A stretch of 58,899 nucleotides of DNA from Paraburkholderia ginsengisoli NBRC 100965 (GTDB taxonomy: Bacteria > Pseudomonadota > Gammaproteobacteria > Burkholderiales > Burkholderiaceae): positions 1 to 58,899 of the forward strand of contig NZ_BBJF01000001.1 in assembly GCF_000739735.1 (NCBI RefSeq). The letters are read 5' to 3'. Both the position numbers and the translations under genes were made by a program. Below, in pieces: positions 52,314 to 58,899 of this stretch. Every line of letters starts with the position of its first letter. Within the stretch, counting starts at the first letter, position 1. The notes beneath the pieces were generated by a model, which was given only the letters and a program-made list of their open reading frames with translations, was not told the origin of the DNA and ran no database searches.

Positions 52314-53240
52314 ATGGATATTGTACTGTATGCCCTCACTGCGCTCCTCTACGGCGGTCTTGCCGTGGCCGGGTGGCGCTCGCACCGGCACGCCACCGTG
52401 CGCCCCATGCTCGAGAGCGTGCCGCCGGTGCCGGCTGCTACGAGCGCACCGGCTGCGTCAGCGGCTTCGGGCATGAGCACGCCGGGTCGTGCGTTGCTGT
52501 TCGTCGCACTGCTCGCGCACGGCGTGCTGCTGCATGCCACCATCTTCCCGCAGAACGCGATGGTGTTCGGCTTCGCGTTCGCGCTGTCGGCGATGTTCTG
52601 GCTCGGCGCTGGCATCTACTGGATCGAAAGTTTTTTCTTTCCCCTCGACGGCCTGCGTCTGCTCGTATTGCCGCTCGCGTGCATCGCGTCGCTGTTGCCG
52701 CTCGCGTTCAACGGCGTGCGTGTGTTGCCCTATTCGGCCGCGCCATTGTTCAAGCTGCACTTCCTGATCGCCAATATCGCGTATGGTCTGTTTGCGATCG
52801 CGGCGCTGCACGCGATTCTGATGCTGCTCGTCGAGCGGCGTCTGCATGCGATGCGCGGCGGCGTCGCGCAGCGGCATGCGGCCGCGGCGGGCAACGGCTG
52901 GTTGTCGAGCTGGCTCGACACGCTGCCGCCGCTGCTGACGCTGGAGAAGCTGCTGTTCCGTTTGATCGGCGCGGGTTTCGTGCTGCTGACGCTCACACTG
53001 CTGTCGGGCATCCTGTTCAGCGAGCAACTGGTCGACCGCGCATTGCGGCTCGATCACAAGACTGTCTTCGCGATCCTTTCCTGGGTGATGTTCGGCGCGC
53101 TGCTGACCGCGCGCAAGGTGTCCGGCTGGCGCGGCCGTGCGGCATTGCGCTGGGTGCTGGCGTCGTTCGTCGCGCTGTTGCTGGCGTACGTCGGCAGCCG
53201 TTTCGTTTTCGAGGTGCTGTTGCACCGTGCCGTAGTGTGA
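52314..53240 (+). CDS. CcsA/HemX-like cytochrome c assembly membrane protein (YpjD-like)
   Basis: The 308-residue protein has about eight transmembrane segments: starting MDIVLYALTALLYGG, later LFKLHFLIANIAYGLFAIAALHA, and near the end LDHKTVFAILSWVMFG with a conserved His. This is the layout of the cytochrome_C_asm (CcsA) domain. The WG-x-W-x-WD heme-handling motif of true CcsA/CcmF is not seen, so it resembles YpjD/HemX proteins of uncertain function. The divergent location next to ffh supports this. An Ala/Pro-rich loop lies at about 35-58. Confidence 0.82.
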   Translation: MDIVLYALTALLYGGLAVAGWRSHRHATVRPMLESVPPVPAATSAPAASAASGMSTPGRALLFVALLAHGVLLHATIFPQNAMVFGFAFALSAMFWLGAGIYWIESFFFPLDGLRLLVLPLACIASLLPLAFNGVRVLPYSAAPLFKLHFLIANIAYGLFAIAALHAILMLLVERRLHAMRGGVAQRHAAAAGNGWLSSWLDTLPPLLTLEKLLFRLIGAGFVLLTLTLLSGILFSEQLVDRALRLDHKTVFAILSWVMFGALLTARKVSGWRGRAALRWVLASFVALLLAYVGSRFVFEVLLHRAVV

Positions 53241-53250
53241 GCGTGTCCCC

Positions 53251-53559
53251 ATGCGACAAATTTTTCTGCTGATCCTGTTGTTCATCGTCGGCCAATGGCT
53301 GGTGAAGGCGCTGCGCCGCCATGATGCGCAAACCGCGCAACGCACTGGCAATGGCGCGCCAGGCGCCGGCGCCCATGGTGCGAATGGCGGCGCGCGTCCC
53401 ACCGACGCGCCGCAACTCGCCGAGCCGATGATCCGTTGCGTCGAGTGCGGCGTGCATGCGCCGAAGAGCGACTCGGTCGTGGTGGCGGGGCAGCCGTTCT
53501 GCAGCGCCGCGCACGCGCAGCGTCACGGCGCGCGTCCCACGGGCCGCGACGCTCGATGA
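53251..53559 (+). CDS. PP0621-like small membrane protein with Cys motif
   Basis: The 102-residue protein has an N-terminal transmembrane segment (about 3-20, IFLLILLFIVGQWLVKAL), a Gly/Ala-rich linker, and a C-terminal MIRCVECGVHAPKSDSVV...FCSAAHAQRH module with CxxC plus Cys/His, which probably binds zinc. This matches the small PP0621 family of unknown function. It lies 10 nt after the ccsA-like gene and overlaps the ampD start (ATGA), so the three genes form an operon. Confidence 0.78.
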   Translation: MRQIFLLILLFIVGQWLVKALRRHDAQTAQRTGNGAPGAGAHGANGGARPTDAPQLAEPMIRCVECGVHAPKSDSVVVAGQPFCSAAHAQRHGARPTGRDAR

Positions 53560-54152
53560 GCGTCGAGTTCGCCGTCGATGCAGACGGCTGGGTCGCCGCC
53601 GCACGCAAACTACCATCGCCGAATTTCGAAGCGCGGCCCGCCGGAGCCGTGCCGACGCTGATCGTCGTCCATAACATCAGCCTGCCGCCTAACGAGTTCG
53701 GCGGTACGGCGATCGCCGAACTCTTCCTCAACACGCTCGACTGCGACGCCCATCCGTACTACGACTCGCACCTGCGCGGCGTGCGCGTGTCGGCGCATTT
53801 CGTGATTCATCGCGACGGCGTGCTCGAACAGTTCGTGTCGTGCAACGAGCGGGCGTGGCACGCGGGGCCGTCGAATTTTTTCCGCCGCGAGCGCTGCAAC
53901 GATTTTTCGATTGGCATCGAGCTGGAAGGCAGTGACACCACGGCCTTCGAAGCGGCGCAATACCGCACGCTCAGTGCGCTGGTGAGCGCGCTGAACGCGC
54001 GTTATCCGGTCGAAGCACTAGCCGGTCACTCGGACATCGCCCCAGGCCGCAAGACCGACCCAGGGCCGTATTTCGAATGGCAACGACTGCAAGACGACAC
54101 GTCGCTCGCCGATCAGTATTTCCCCTATCTCAAGTTTTCCAAGGCGCCGTAA
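53556..54152 (+). CDS. ampD: 1,6-anhydro-N-acetylmuramyl-L-alanine amidase AmpD
   Basis: Cytoplasmic zinc amidase that removes the stem peptide from anhydro-muropeptides in wall recycling. In Gram-negatives with AmpR/AmpC, loss of AmpD derepresses beta-lactamase. The 198-residue protein has LIVVHNISLPP (Zn ligand His), HFVIHRDGVLEQFV, the NERAWHAG loop, and the C-terminal AGHSDIAPGRKTDPGPYF with the second His and the Asp ligand. The ATG at 53556 overlaps the upstream gene by 4 bp. A hairpin follows at 54183. Confidence 0.95.
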   Translation: MSVEFAVDADGWVAAARKLPSPNFEARPAGAVPTLIVVHNISLPPNEFGGTAIAELFLNTLDCDAHPYYDSHLRGVRVSAHFVIHRDGVLEQFVSCNERAWHAGPSNFFRRERCNDFSIGIELEGSDTTAFEAAQYRTLSALVSALNARYPVEALAGHSDIAPGRKTDPGPYFEWQRLQDDTSLADQYFPYLKFSKAP

Positions 54153-54182
54153 CGACCCTTCGCGCGACTTCGCGTGATGCGA

Positions 54183-54209
54183 GGAGAACAAGGCGCAGCC
54201 TCGTTCTCC
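54183..54209 (+). terminator. Terminator-like hairpin after ampD
   Basis: GGAGAAC (54183-54189) pairs with GTTCTCC (54203-54209), and AGGC/GCCT pair inside with one mismatch between. It starts 30 nt after the ampD stop. No T-run follows, so the role is inferred. Confidence 0.5.
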
Positions 54210-54270
54210 GGGAGACCGCATCGCAGCGCGCGATGTAAAAAGTCAACCCCGCGCGGCCAAATAAAACGAT

Positions 54271-54298
54271 TTGACCTGCCTTGAATCTCCACTATACT
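54271..54298 (+). promoter_or_regulatory. nrdA promoter
   Basis: TTGACC (54271-54276), a 16-nt spacer, and TATACT (54293-54298): five of six consensus bases in each hexamer. The first NrdR box covers the -10, which would let NrdR block RNA polymerase. Confidence 0.75.
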
Positions 54299-54335
54299 TG
54301 GTGCCGTAGATTCGCTTGCACACTATATCTTGTGT
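54289..54335 (+). promoter_or_regulatory. Tandem NrdR boxes
   Basis: CCACTATACTTGGTGC (54289-54304) and ACACTATATCTTGTGT (54320-54335). Both fit the NrdR consensus ACACWATATATWGTGT; the second is almost perfect. Start-to-start distance is 31 bp, about three helical turns, as in characterised nrd operons. NrdR represses ribonucleotide reductase genes when dATP is abundant. Confidence 0.88.
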
Positions 54336-54339
54336 CGAG

Positions 54340-54372
54340 TGTGCATAACTGTGTGGATAACCCAGTGCATAA
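54340..54372 (+). promoter_or_regulatory. Three DnaA-box-like 9-mers at 12-bp period
   Basis: TGTGCATAA (54340-54348), TGTGGATAA (54352-54360) and AGTGCATAA (54364-54372). As reverse complements the first two are TTATGCACA and TTATCCACA, both exact matches to the DnaA consensus TTATNCACA; the third has one mismatch. All have the same orientation and start exactly 12 bp apart. DnaA regulation of nrdAB is known in E. coli; here it is inferred from the motifs. Confidence 0.75.
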
Positions 54373-54497
54373 ATAGCGGCGCCCCGTTCTGTGGAATATG
54401 GCGCCGCAAGCATTCCAGCAGTGAAAAAAATCCCTGTGGCGCGGCCGGTAGAGACCTCCGGCGGCATCCAGAAGCATTCAGGAAAGGGGCATAGCAA

Positions 54498-54632
54498 GTG
54501 ATCGCGACACACACGATGAAGACCGTTACGAATTCGAACCAGGCTTCATCGCAGTCGCATCCCGCCAACCGGCCCGGCCGGCTCTTTTCCTGCACCTCAT
54601 CGCTCGCGCTCGCGGCGCGGCGTTCGATTTAA
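54498..54632 (+). CDS. Possible small upstream ORF in the nrdA leader
   Basis: A 44-codon frame starting GTG at 54498 (in-frame ATG at 54516), with an AGGAAAGGGG purine-rich stretch a few nt upstream, ending TAA at 54632, 46 nt before nrdA. The product is Ser/Ala/Arg-rich with no recognisable domain. It might be a leader peptide or a chance frame in GC-rich DNA. Evidence is only the ribosome site and position. Confidence 0.25.
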   Translation: MIATHTMKTVTNSNQASSQSHPANRPGRLFSCTSSLALAARRSI

Positions 54633-54678
54633 TCCGCGGATTATTCCCGCAACATTTCCAGGACCAGGAGCTTTGCAC

Positions 54679-57672
54679 ATGCAAACCACCGACAACGTGA
54701 CGACCCGGTATGAGGGCTCACCGACTGGCCAGGCTTTCGGCCAGGCACAAGGCGCACAAGCGCTCGCGCCGCAGACCACCCTTGCGGACTACAAGGTGAT
54801 CCGTCGCAATGGCAGCGTGGTGTCGTTCGAGCCGTCGAAGATCGCCATCGCCGTGACGAAGGCGTTCCTCGCCGTCAACGGTGGTCAAGGCGCGGCGTCG
54901 GCGCGTGTGCGCGAACTGGTCGAGCAACTCACGCAGAGCGTGGTCCGTGCGCTCGTGCGCAGCCGCCCGAACGGCGGCACGTTCCACATCGAAGACATTC
55001 AGGATCAGGTCGAACTCGCGCTGATGCGCGGCGGCGAACACAACGTCGCGCGTGCGTACGTGCTGTATCGCGAAAAGCGCACGCAGGCGCGCGGTCATGA
55101 CGAGCAGGTCGCCGCGAGCGCGCCGGGTCTGAACGTCACCGACAACGGCATCACGCGTCCGCTCGATCTGGCTGCGCTGCGCGGCATCATCGAATCCGCC
55201 TGCGCGAACCTGGGCGACGCGGTGAGCGCCGACCCGATCATCGCGGAAACGGTGAAGAACCTGTACGACGGCGTGCCGATGAGCCAGGTCTACGACTCGG
55301 CCATTCTCGCTGCGCGCACGATGATCGAAAAGGACCCGGCATACAGCCAGGTCACCGCGCGCATCCTGCTGCACACGATCCGCCGCGAGATCCTCGAAGA
55401 AGAAGTCACGCAAGCCGAAATGGGCGAGCGTTACGCCGAGTATTTCCCGCAGTTCATCAAGCGCGGCGTGCAAGCGGAACTGCTCGACGACAAGCTGCTG
55501 CAGTTCGACCTGAAGCGCCTCGGCGCCGCGCTCGACAACAACCGCGACCTGCAGTTCGGCTACCTTGGTCTGCAAACGCTGTACGACCGCTACTTCCTGC
55601 ATCACGACAACGTGCGCATCGAAATGCCGCAGGCATTCTTTATGCGTGTCGCGATGGGGCTGTCGCTGAACGAGATCGACCGTGAAGCGCGCGCGATCGA
55701 GTTCTATAACGTGCTGTCGAGCTTCGACTTCATGTCGTCGACGCCGACGTTGTTCAACTCGGGCACGCGCCGCTCGCAACTGTCGTCGTGCTACCTGACG
55801 ACGGTCGACGACGACCTCGACGGCATCTACGAAGCGCTGAAGGAAAACGCGCTGCTGTCGAAGTTCGCCGGCGGTCTGGGCAACGACTGGACGCGTGTGC
55901 GTGCACTCGGCTCGCACATCAAGGGCACCAATGGCAAGTCGCAAGGCGTCGTGCCGTTCCTGAAGGTCGTCAACGACACGGCAGTGGCCGTGAACCAGGG
56001 CGGCAAGCGCAAGGGCGCGGTCTGCGCATACCTGGAAACGTGGCACCTGGACATCGAAGAATTCCTGGAGCTGCGCAAGAACACCGGCGACGACCGTCGT
56101 CGCACGCACGACATGAACACGGCGAACTGGATTCCCGACCTGTTCATGAAGCGCGTGATGGAAGGTGGCGACTGGACGCTGTTCTCGCCGTCCACCTGCC
56201 CGGACCTGCACGACCTGTTCGGCGCCGAGTTCGAAGCGGCTTACACGGCTTACGAAGACAAGGTCGCGCGCGGCGAGATCAAGCTGTTCAAGAAGATTCC
56301 GGCGGCGCAACTGTGGCGCAAGATGCTGGGCATGCTGTTCGAAACCGGCCACCCGTGGATCACGTTCAAGGATCCGTGCAATGTGCGCTCGCCGCAACAG
56401 CACGTCGGCGTCGTCCATTCGTCGAACCTGTGCACGGAAATCACGCTGAACACCAGCGACGCCGAAATCGCCGTCTGCAACCTGGGTTCGGTGAACCTCG
56501 TCGCTCACTTGAAGGAACAGGCCGACGGCACGCTCGCGCTCGACCACGACAAGCTGAAGCGCACCGTCAGCGTGGCGATGCGCATGCTCGACAACGTGAT
56601 CGACATCAACTACTACGCGGTCGCCAAGGCACGTAACTCGAACCTGAAGCACCGCCCGGTCGGCATGGGCATCATGGGCTTCCAGGACTGCCTGCACCTG
56701 CTGCGCACGCCGTACGCGTCGCAAGAGGCGGTCAAGTTCGCCGACACGTCGATGGAAGCGGTCTGCTACTACGCTTACTACGCGTCGACCGAACTGGCGC
56801 AGGAGCGCGGCCGTTACTCGAGCTACCGCGGCTCGCTATGGGACCGCGGCATCCTCCCGCAAGACTCGGTGAAGCTGCTGGCCGACGCGCGTGGCGGTTA
56901 CGTCGAAGTCGATTCGAGCGAGTCGATGGACTGGACCGAGCTGCGCTCGCGTATCGCCACCTACGGCATGCGCAACTCGAACTGCGTCGCGATCGCGCCG
57001 ACGGCGACGATCTCGAACATCATCGGCGTGTCGGCCTGTATCGAACCGACGTTCCAGAACCTGTATGTGAAGTCGAACCTGTCGGGCGAATTCACGGTGG
57101 TCAACGACTACCTGGTGCGCGACCTGAAGGCGCGCGGCCTGTGGGACGAAGTGATGGTCGCCGACCTGAAGTACTTCGACGGCACGCTCTCGCGCATCGA
57201 CCGCATTCCGGCCGACCTGCGCGCCATCTACGCGACCGCGTTCGAACTCGATCCGGTGTGGCTGGTCGAGGCGGCCTCGCGTCGTCAGAAGTGGATCGAC
57301 CAGGCGCAGTCGCTGAACATCTACATGGGCGGCGCATCGGGTAAGAAGCTCGACGAGATCTACAAGCTCGCATGGGTGCGTGGTCTGAAGACGACCTACT
57401 ACCTCCGCACGATGGCGGCGACGCACGTCGAGAAGTCGACGGTCGCGCACGGCGCGCTGAATGCGGTGAGCTCGGGTGGCGGCGAAGGTTCGGGCGGCGC
57501 GGCAGGTGGCTTCGGTGCGAACAACGGCGCGGCTGGCGGTGCCGCAGGCGGCTTTCAGGCTGCAGCGGCCACGCCAGCAGTCGCGGTTGAAGCAGCGCCG
57601 GAAGCGGATGGTCCGGTGTGCATGATGCGTCCGGGCGACCCTGGCTTTGAAGAGTGCGAGGCTTGCCAGTAA
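54679..57672 (+). CDS. nrdA: Ribonucleoside-diphosphate reductase, class Ia, alpha subunit
   Basis: Reduces NDPs to dNDPs with a radical supplied by NrdB. The 997-residue protein has an ATP-cone for allosteric activity control at about 38-133 and a second, more divergent cone-like region at about 149-230. Active-site residues are visible: Cys371 (SSCYLT) and Cys600 (VCNLGS) as the redox pair, and Cys585 with Asn583 and Glu587 (NLCTEI) as the radical site. A Gly/Ala-rich linker (about 930-975) leads to the C-terminal C-x2-C tail (ECEACQ) that re-reduces the active site. The start at 54679 is chosen over a TTG two codons upstream. Promoter and NrdR boxes lie upstream; nrdB follows after 652 nt. 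Confidence 0.96.
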   Translation: MQTTDNVTTRYEGSPTGQAFGQAQGAQALAPQTTLADYKVIRRNGSVVSFEPSKIAIAVTKAFLAVNGGQGAASARVRELVEQLTQSVVRALVRSRPNGGTFHIEDIQDQVELALMRGGEHNVARAYVLYREKRTQARGHDEQVAASAPGLNVTDNGITRPLDLAALRGIIESACANLGDAVSADPIIAETVKNLYDGVPMSQVYDSAILAARTMIEKDPAYSQVTARILLHTIRREILEEEVTQAEMGERYAEYFPQFIKRGVQAELLDDKLLQFDLKRLGAALDNNRDLQFGYLGLQTLYDRYFLHHDNVRIEMPQAFFMRVAMGLSLNEIDREARAIEFYNVLSSFDFMSSTPTLFNSGTRRSQLSSCYLTTVDDDLDGIYEALKENALLSKFAGGLGNDWTRVRALGSHIKGTNGKSQGVVPFLKVVNDTAVAVNQGGKRKGAVCAYLETWHLDIEEFLELRKNTGDDRRRTHDMNTANWIPDLFMKRVMEGGDWTLFSPSTCPDLHDLFGAEFEAAYTAYEDKVARGEIKLFKKIPAAQLWRKMLGMLFETGHPWITFKDPCNVRSPQQHVGVVHSSNLCTEITLNTSDAEIAVCNLGSVNLVAHLKEQADGTLALDHDKLKRTVSVAMRMLDNVIDINYYAVAKARNSNLKHRPVGMGIMGFQDCLHLLRTPYASQEAVKFADTSMEAVCYYAYYASTELAQERGRYSSYRGSLWDRGILPQDSVKLLADARGGYVEVDSSESMDWTELRSRIATYGMRNSNCVAIAPTATISNIIGVSACIEPTFQNLYVKSNLSGEFTVVNDYLVRDLKARGLWDEVMVADLKYFDGTLSRIDRIPADLRAIYATAFELDPVWLVEAASRRQKWIDQAQSLNIYMGGASGKKLDEIYKLAWVRGLKTTYYLRTMAATHVEKSTVAHGALNAVSSGGGEGSGGAAGGFGANNGAAGGAAGGFQAAAATPAVAVEAAPEADGPVCMMRPGDPGFEECEACQ

Positions 57673-57703
57673 GCACGCGGCAAGCAGCAGGATCGTTGCT
57701 TGC
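57661..57703 (+). repeat. Overlapping inverted repeats at the end of nrdA
   Basis: GCTTGCC (57661-57667) can pair with GGCAAGC (57679-57685), or the overlapping GCAAGCA (57680-57686) can pair with TGCTTGC (57697-57703). The two hairpins share bases and exclude each other. The first contains the nrdA stop codon. Confidence 0.6.
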
Positions 57704-58324
57704 TGACGGGTTGTAGGTGATGACCCGCATGCAGCGATCCACGCACCTGATCCAGGTGCGGCAGAAGTGAAACGATGAGCGGTGCGCGCGAGCGCGGCAG
57801 ATGAACGCAACGAAGCCGCATCGCTCATCGACAGCAGCGCAGACACGCAGGCAACTGAAGTCGTGAAGTGATGAGAGGCCAGGCTGTGATCGTCGGCCGG
57901 CGGCAGTAGACGAAGCGCGCGACACAGCGCTCAGCAAACGCTTCGAGCGATGGGCCGATCAACGCAGCCGGCCGCATGCATCGTTCGACATGACATTGAA
58001 CTTCACCTCGCTCACGCTGACGAAGCAGCCAATGCGAGGCAGCAGTCAGCAAGCAGTCGGCAAGCGCAAGACGCTGCAAACACACTCCGCGATACAGATA
58101 GATAGAGCAGCGAAATGTCGCTTCGACACGTTGCTCTTCGAGCTCGCGAAGCACGTCGACGACACACGTTCAACACGCTTCACACGACGCGTCGTACACA
58201 GTCTGTTGAACAAAGTGTTGTATGAACGTAGCAACGCGAATCGAAAACAGGATTTTTCGCGAACGAAGTCTTTTATCGCTCGTGAAAAGATGGTACAAAC
58301 CGTTCTAAATTGATGGTGACATTT
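57673..58324 (+). other. Long nrdA-nrdB intergenic region
   Basis: 652 bp without a supportable gene. It is clearly less GC-rich and less codon-like than its neighbours, especially 58080-58320, and rich in short GCAAGCAG/AGCAG-type repeats. A 107-codon frame at 57990-58313 has no ribosome site and no recognisable content. I see no NrdR box or convincing promoter. Possibilities are an RNA element, a small RNA, or decayed sequence. Confidence 0.6.
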
Positions 58325-58899
58325 ATGCTCAACTGGGATGACGAGATCACTGCCGTAACTCCCTCGAGCGGCGCGCAACAGAATGCGTTGCGCAACGCGG
58401 CGGGATCGGCTGTCGGTTCGCAAATCGAAACGCGCTCCGCTCCTCATGCTCCCTCGGCTCGAAACGTTTTCGCGGCTCAAGACGTTTTCGAAAACGACAT
58501 CGCCGTCGCTCACGCTGCTGGAACGGCTGCCGTTTCGGAAGCGCGCGTCAATGTCGCTGACAAGCGCATCATCAACGGCCAGACCGACGTCAATCAGTTG
58601 GTGCCGTTCAAATACAAGTGGGCCTGGGAAAAGTATCTGGCTGGTTGCGCCAACCACTGGATGCCGCAAGAAGTGAACATGTCGCGCGACATCGCGTTGT
58701 GGAAAGACCCGAACGGTCTGACCGAAGACGAACGCCGCATCGTCAAGCGCAACCTGGGCTTCTTCGTGACGGCCGATTCGCTGGCCGCCAACAATATCGT
58801 GCTGGGCACCTACCGCCACATCACGGCGCCCGAATGCCGCCAGTTCCTGCTGCGCCAGGCGTTCGAAGAGGCGATCCACACGCACGCTTACCAGTACAT
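58325..58899 (+). CDS. nrdB: Ribonucleoside-diphosphate reductase, class Ia, beta subunit (5' part)
   Basis: Di-iron tyrosyl-radical subunit that generates the radical for NrdA. The 191 residues present run off the window edge. An N-terminal extension of about 75 residues, Ala-rich and probably disordered (begins [10 protein letters not shown]), precedes the ferritin-like domain starting near [17 protein letters not shown]. By comparison with E. coli NrdB the first metal ligands and radical are Asp151, Glu182, His185 and Tyr189, and Trp112 matches Trp48. The remaining ligands lie outside the window. The start is the ATG at 58325, 11 nt after a TTGATGGTGACA stretch without a strong ribosome site. 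Confidence 0.93.
   Translation, partial: MLNWDDEITAVTPSSGAQQNALRNAAGSAVGSQIETRSAPHAPSARNVFAAQDVFENDIAVAHAAGTAAVSEARVNVADKRIINGQTDVNQLVPFKYKWAWEKYLAGCANHWMPQEVNMSRDIALWKDPNGLTEDERRIVKRNLGFFVTADSLAANNIVLGTYRHITAPECRQFLLRQAFEEAIHTHAYQY

Larger units (their letters stand above)
54153..54678 (+). other. nrdA control region and long leader
   Basis: 526 bp without a confirmed gene. It includes the ampD hairpin (54183), a promoter (54271-54298), two NrdR boxes (54289 and 54320), three DnaA-box-like 9-mers (54340-54372), a long leader, and a small ORF (54498-54632). With a start point near 54305 the nrdA leader would be about 370 nt. The nrdA ATG at 54679 is preceded by AGGAG. Confidence 0.7.

Noticed and set aside
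54243..54512. A minus-strand frame in the nrdA control region
   Set aside because: It reads through the NrdR boxes and promoter in antisense and has no coding character.
57990..58313. A 107-codon frame in the nrdA-nrdB gap
   Set aside because: No ribosome site and no recognisable sequence. Kept as a possibility only within the finding on the gap.

Overview
The window is a GC-rich chromosomal segment from a betaproteobacterium of the family Burkholderiaceae, most likely Burkholderia sensu lato (Paraburkholderia-like). The reasons are an OmpC-type porin with a Burkholderia-style signal peptide, a complete dcw cluster ending ftsQ-ftsA-ftsZ and followed by a peroxiredoxin and lpxC, the obgE-proB, rppH-proS and ffh-ccsA-ampD neighbourhoods, a Coq7-type ubiquinone hydroxylase and a CNP1-family lipoprotein. 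Almost every gene is a core housekeeping gene. I see no insertion sequence, prophage, CRISPR array or genomic island.

Layout. 0.2-7 kb: an M20 amidohydrolase (-), a stand-alone molybdopterin oxidoreductase (+), a long-chain acyl-CoA ligase (+) and a major porin (-). 7.2-7.9 kb: coq7. 8.1-25.8 kb: the dcw cluster, all on the + strand: mraZ, rsmH, ftsL, ftsI, murE, murF, mraY, murD, ftsW, murG, murC, ddl, ftsQ, ftsA, ftsZ. It starts with a promoter followed by four MraZ-type boxes at an exact 10-bp period and has seven 4-bp ATGA overlaps. 26-34 kb: peroxiredoxin, lpxC, a DUF721/DciA-like gene (-), secA, argJ, a DUF815 ATPase and a NUDIX hydrolase. 34-40 kb, - strand: the unit pilB-pilC-pilD-coaE-zapD-yacG. 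40-45.9 kb: a CorC/HlyC protein, tRNA-Pro(CGG), a polyprenyl diphosphate synthase gene (all -), then rplU-rpmA-obgE-proB (+). 46-54 kb: a CNP1-like lipoprotein and rppH (-), proS and marC (+), hpt and ffh (-), then ccsA-like, a PP0621-like gene and ampD (+). 54.2 kb to the end: nrdA and the 5' part of nrdB, which runs off the window.

How the genes work together. The dcw block makes the lipid-linked peptidoglycan precursor (MurC-F, Ddl, MraY, MurG) and the septal machinery (FtsZ, A, Q, L, I, W). ZapD and AmpD further downstream connect to Z-ring bundling and wall recycling. LpxC and SecA serve outer-membrane and envelope biogenesis. The nrd region supplies dNTPs. Its promoter carries a tandem NrdR operator 31 bp apart and, just downstream, three DnaA-box-like 9-mers at an exact 12-bp period.

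The least explained parts are non-coding: the nrdA control region with its roughly 370-nt leader and possible 44-codon upstream ORF, the 652-nt nrdA-nrdB gap, a 14-bp tandem repeat between ftsA and ftsZ, and a long two-part hairpin upstream of lpxC. I found no clearly novel multi-gene system.
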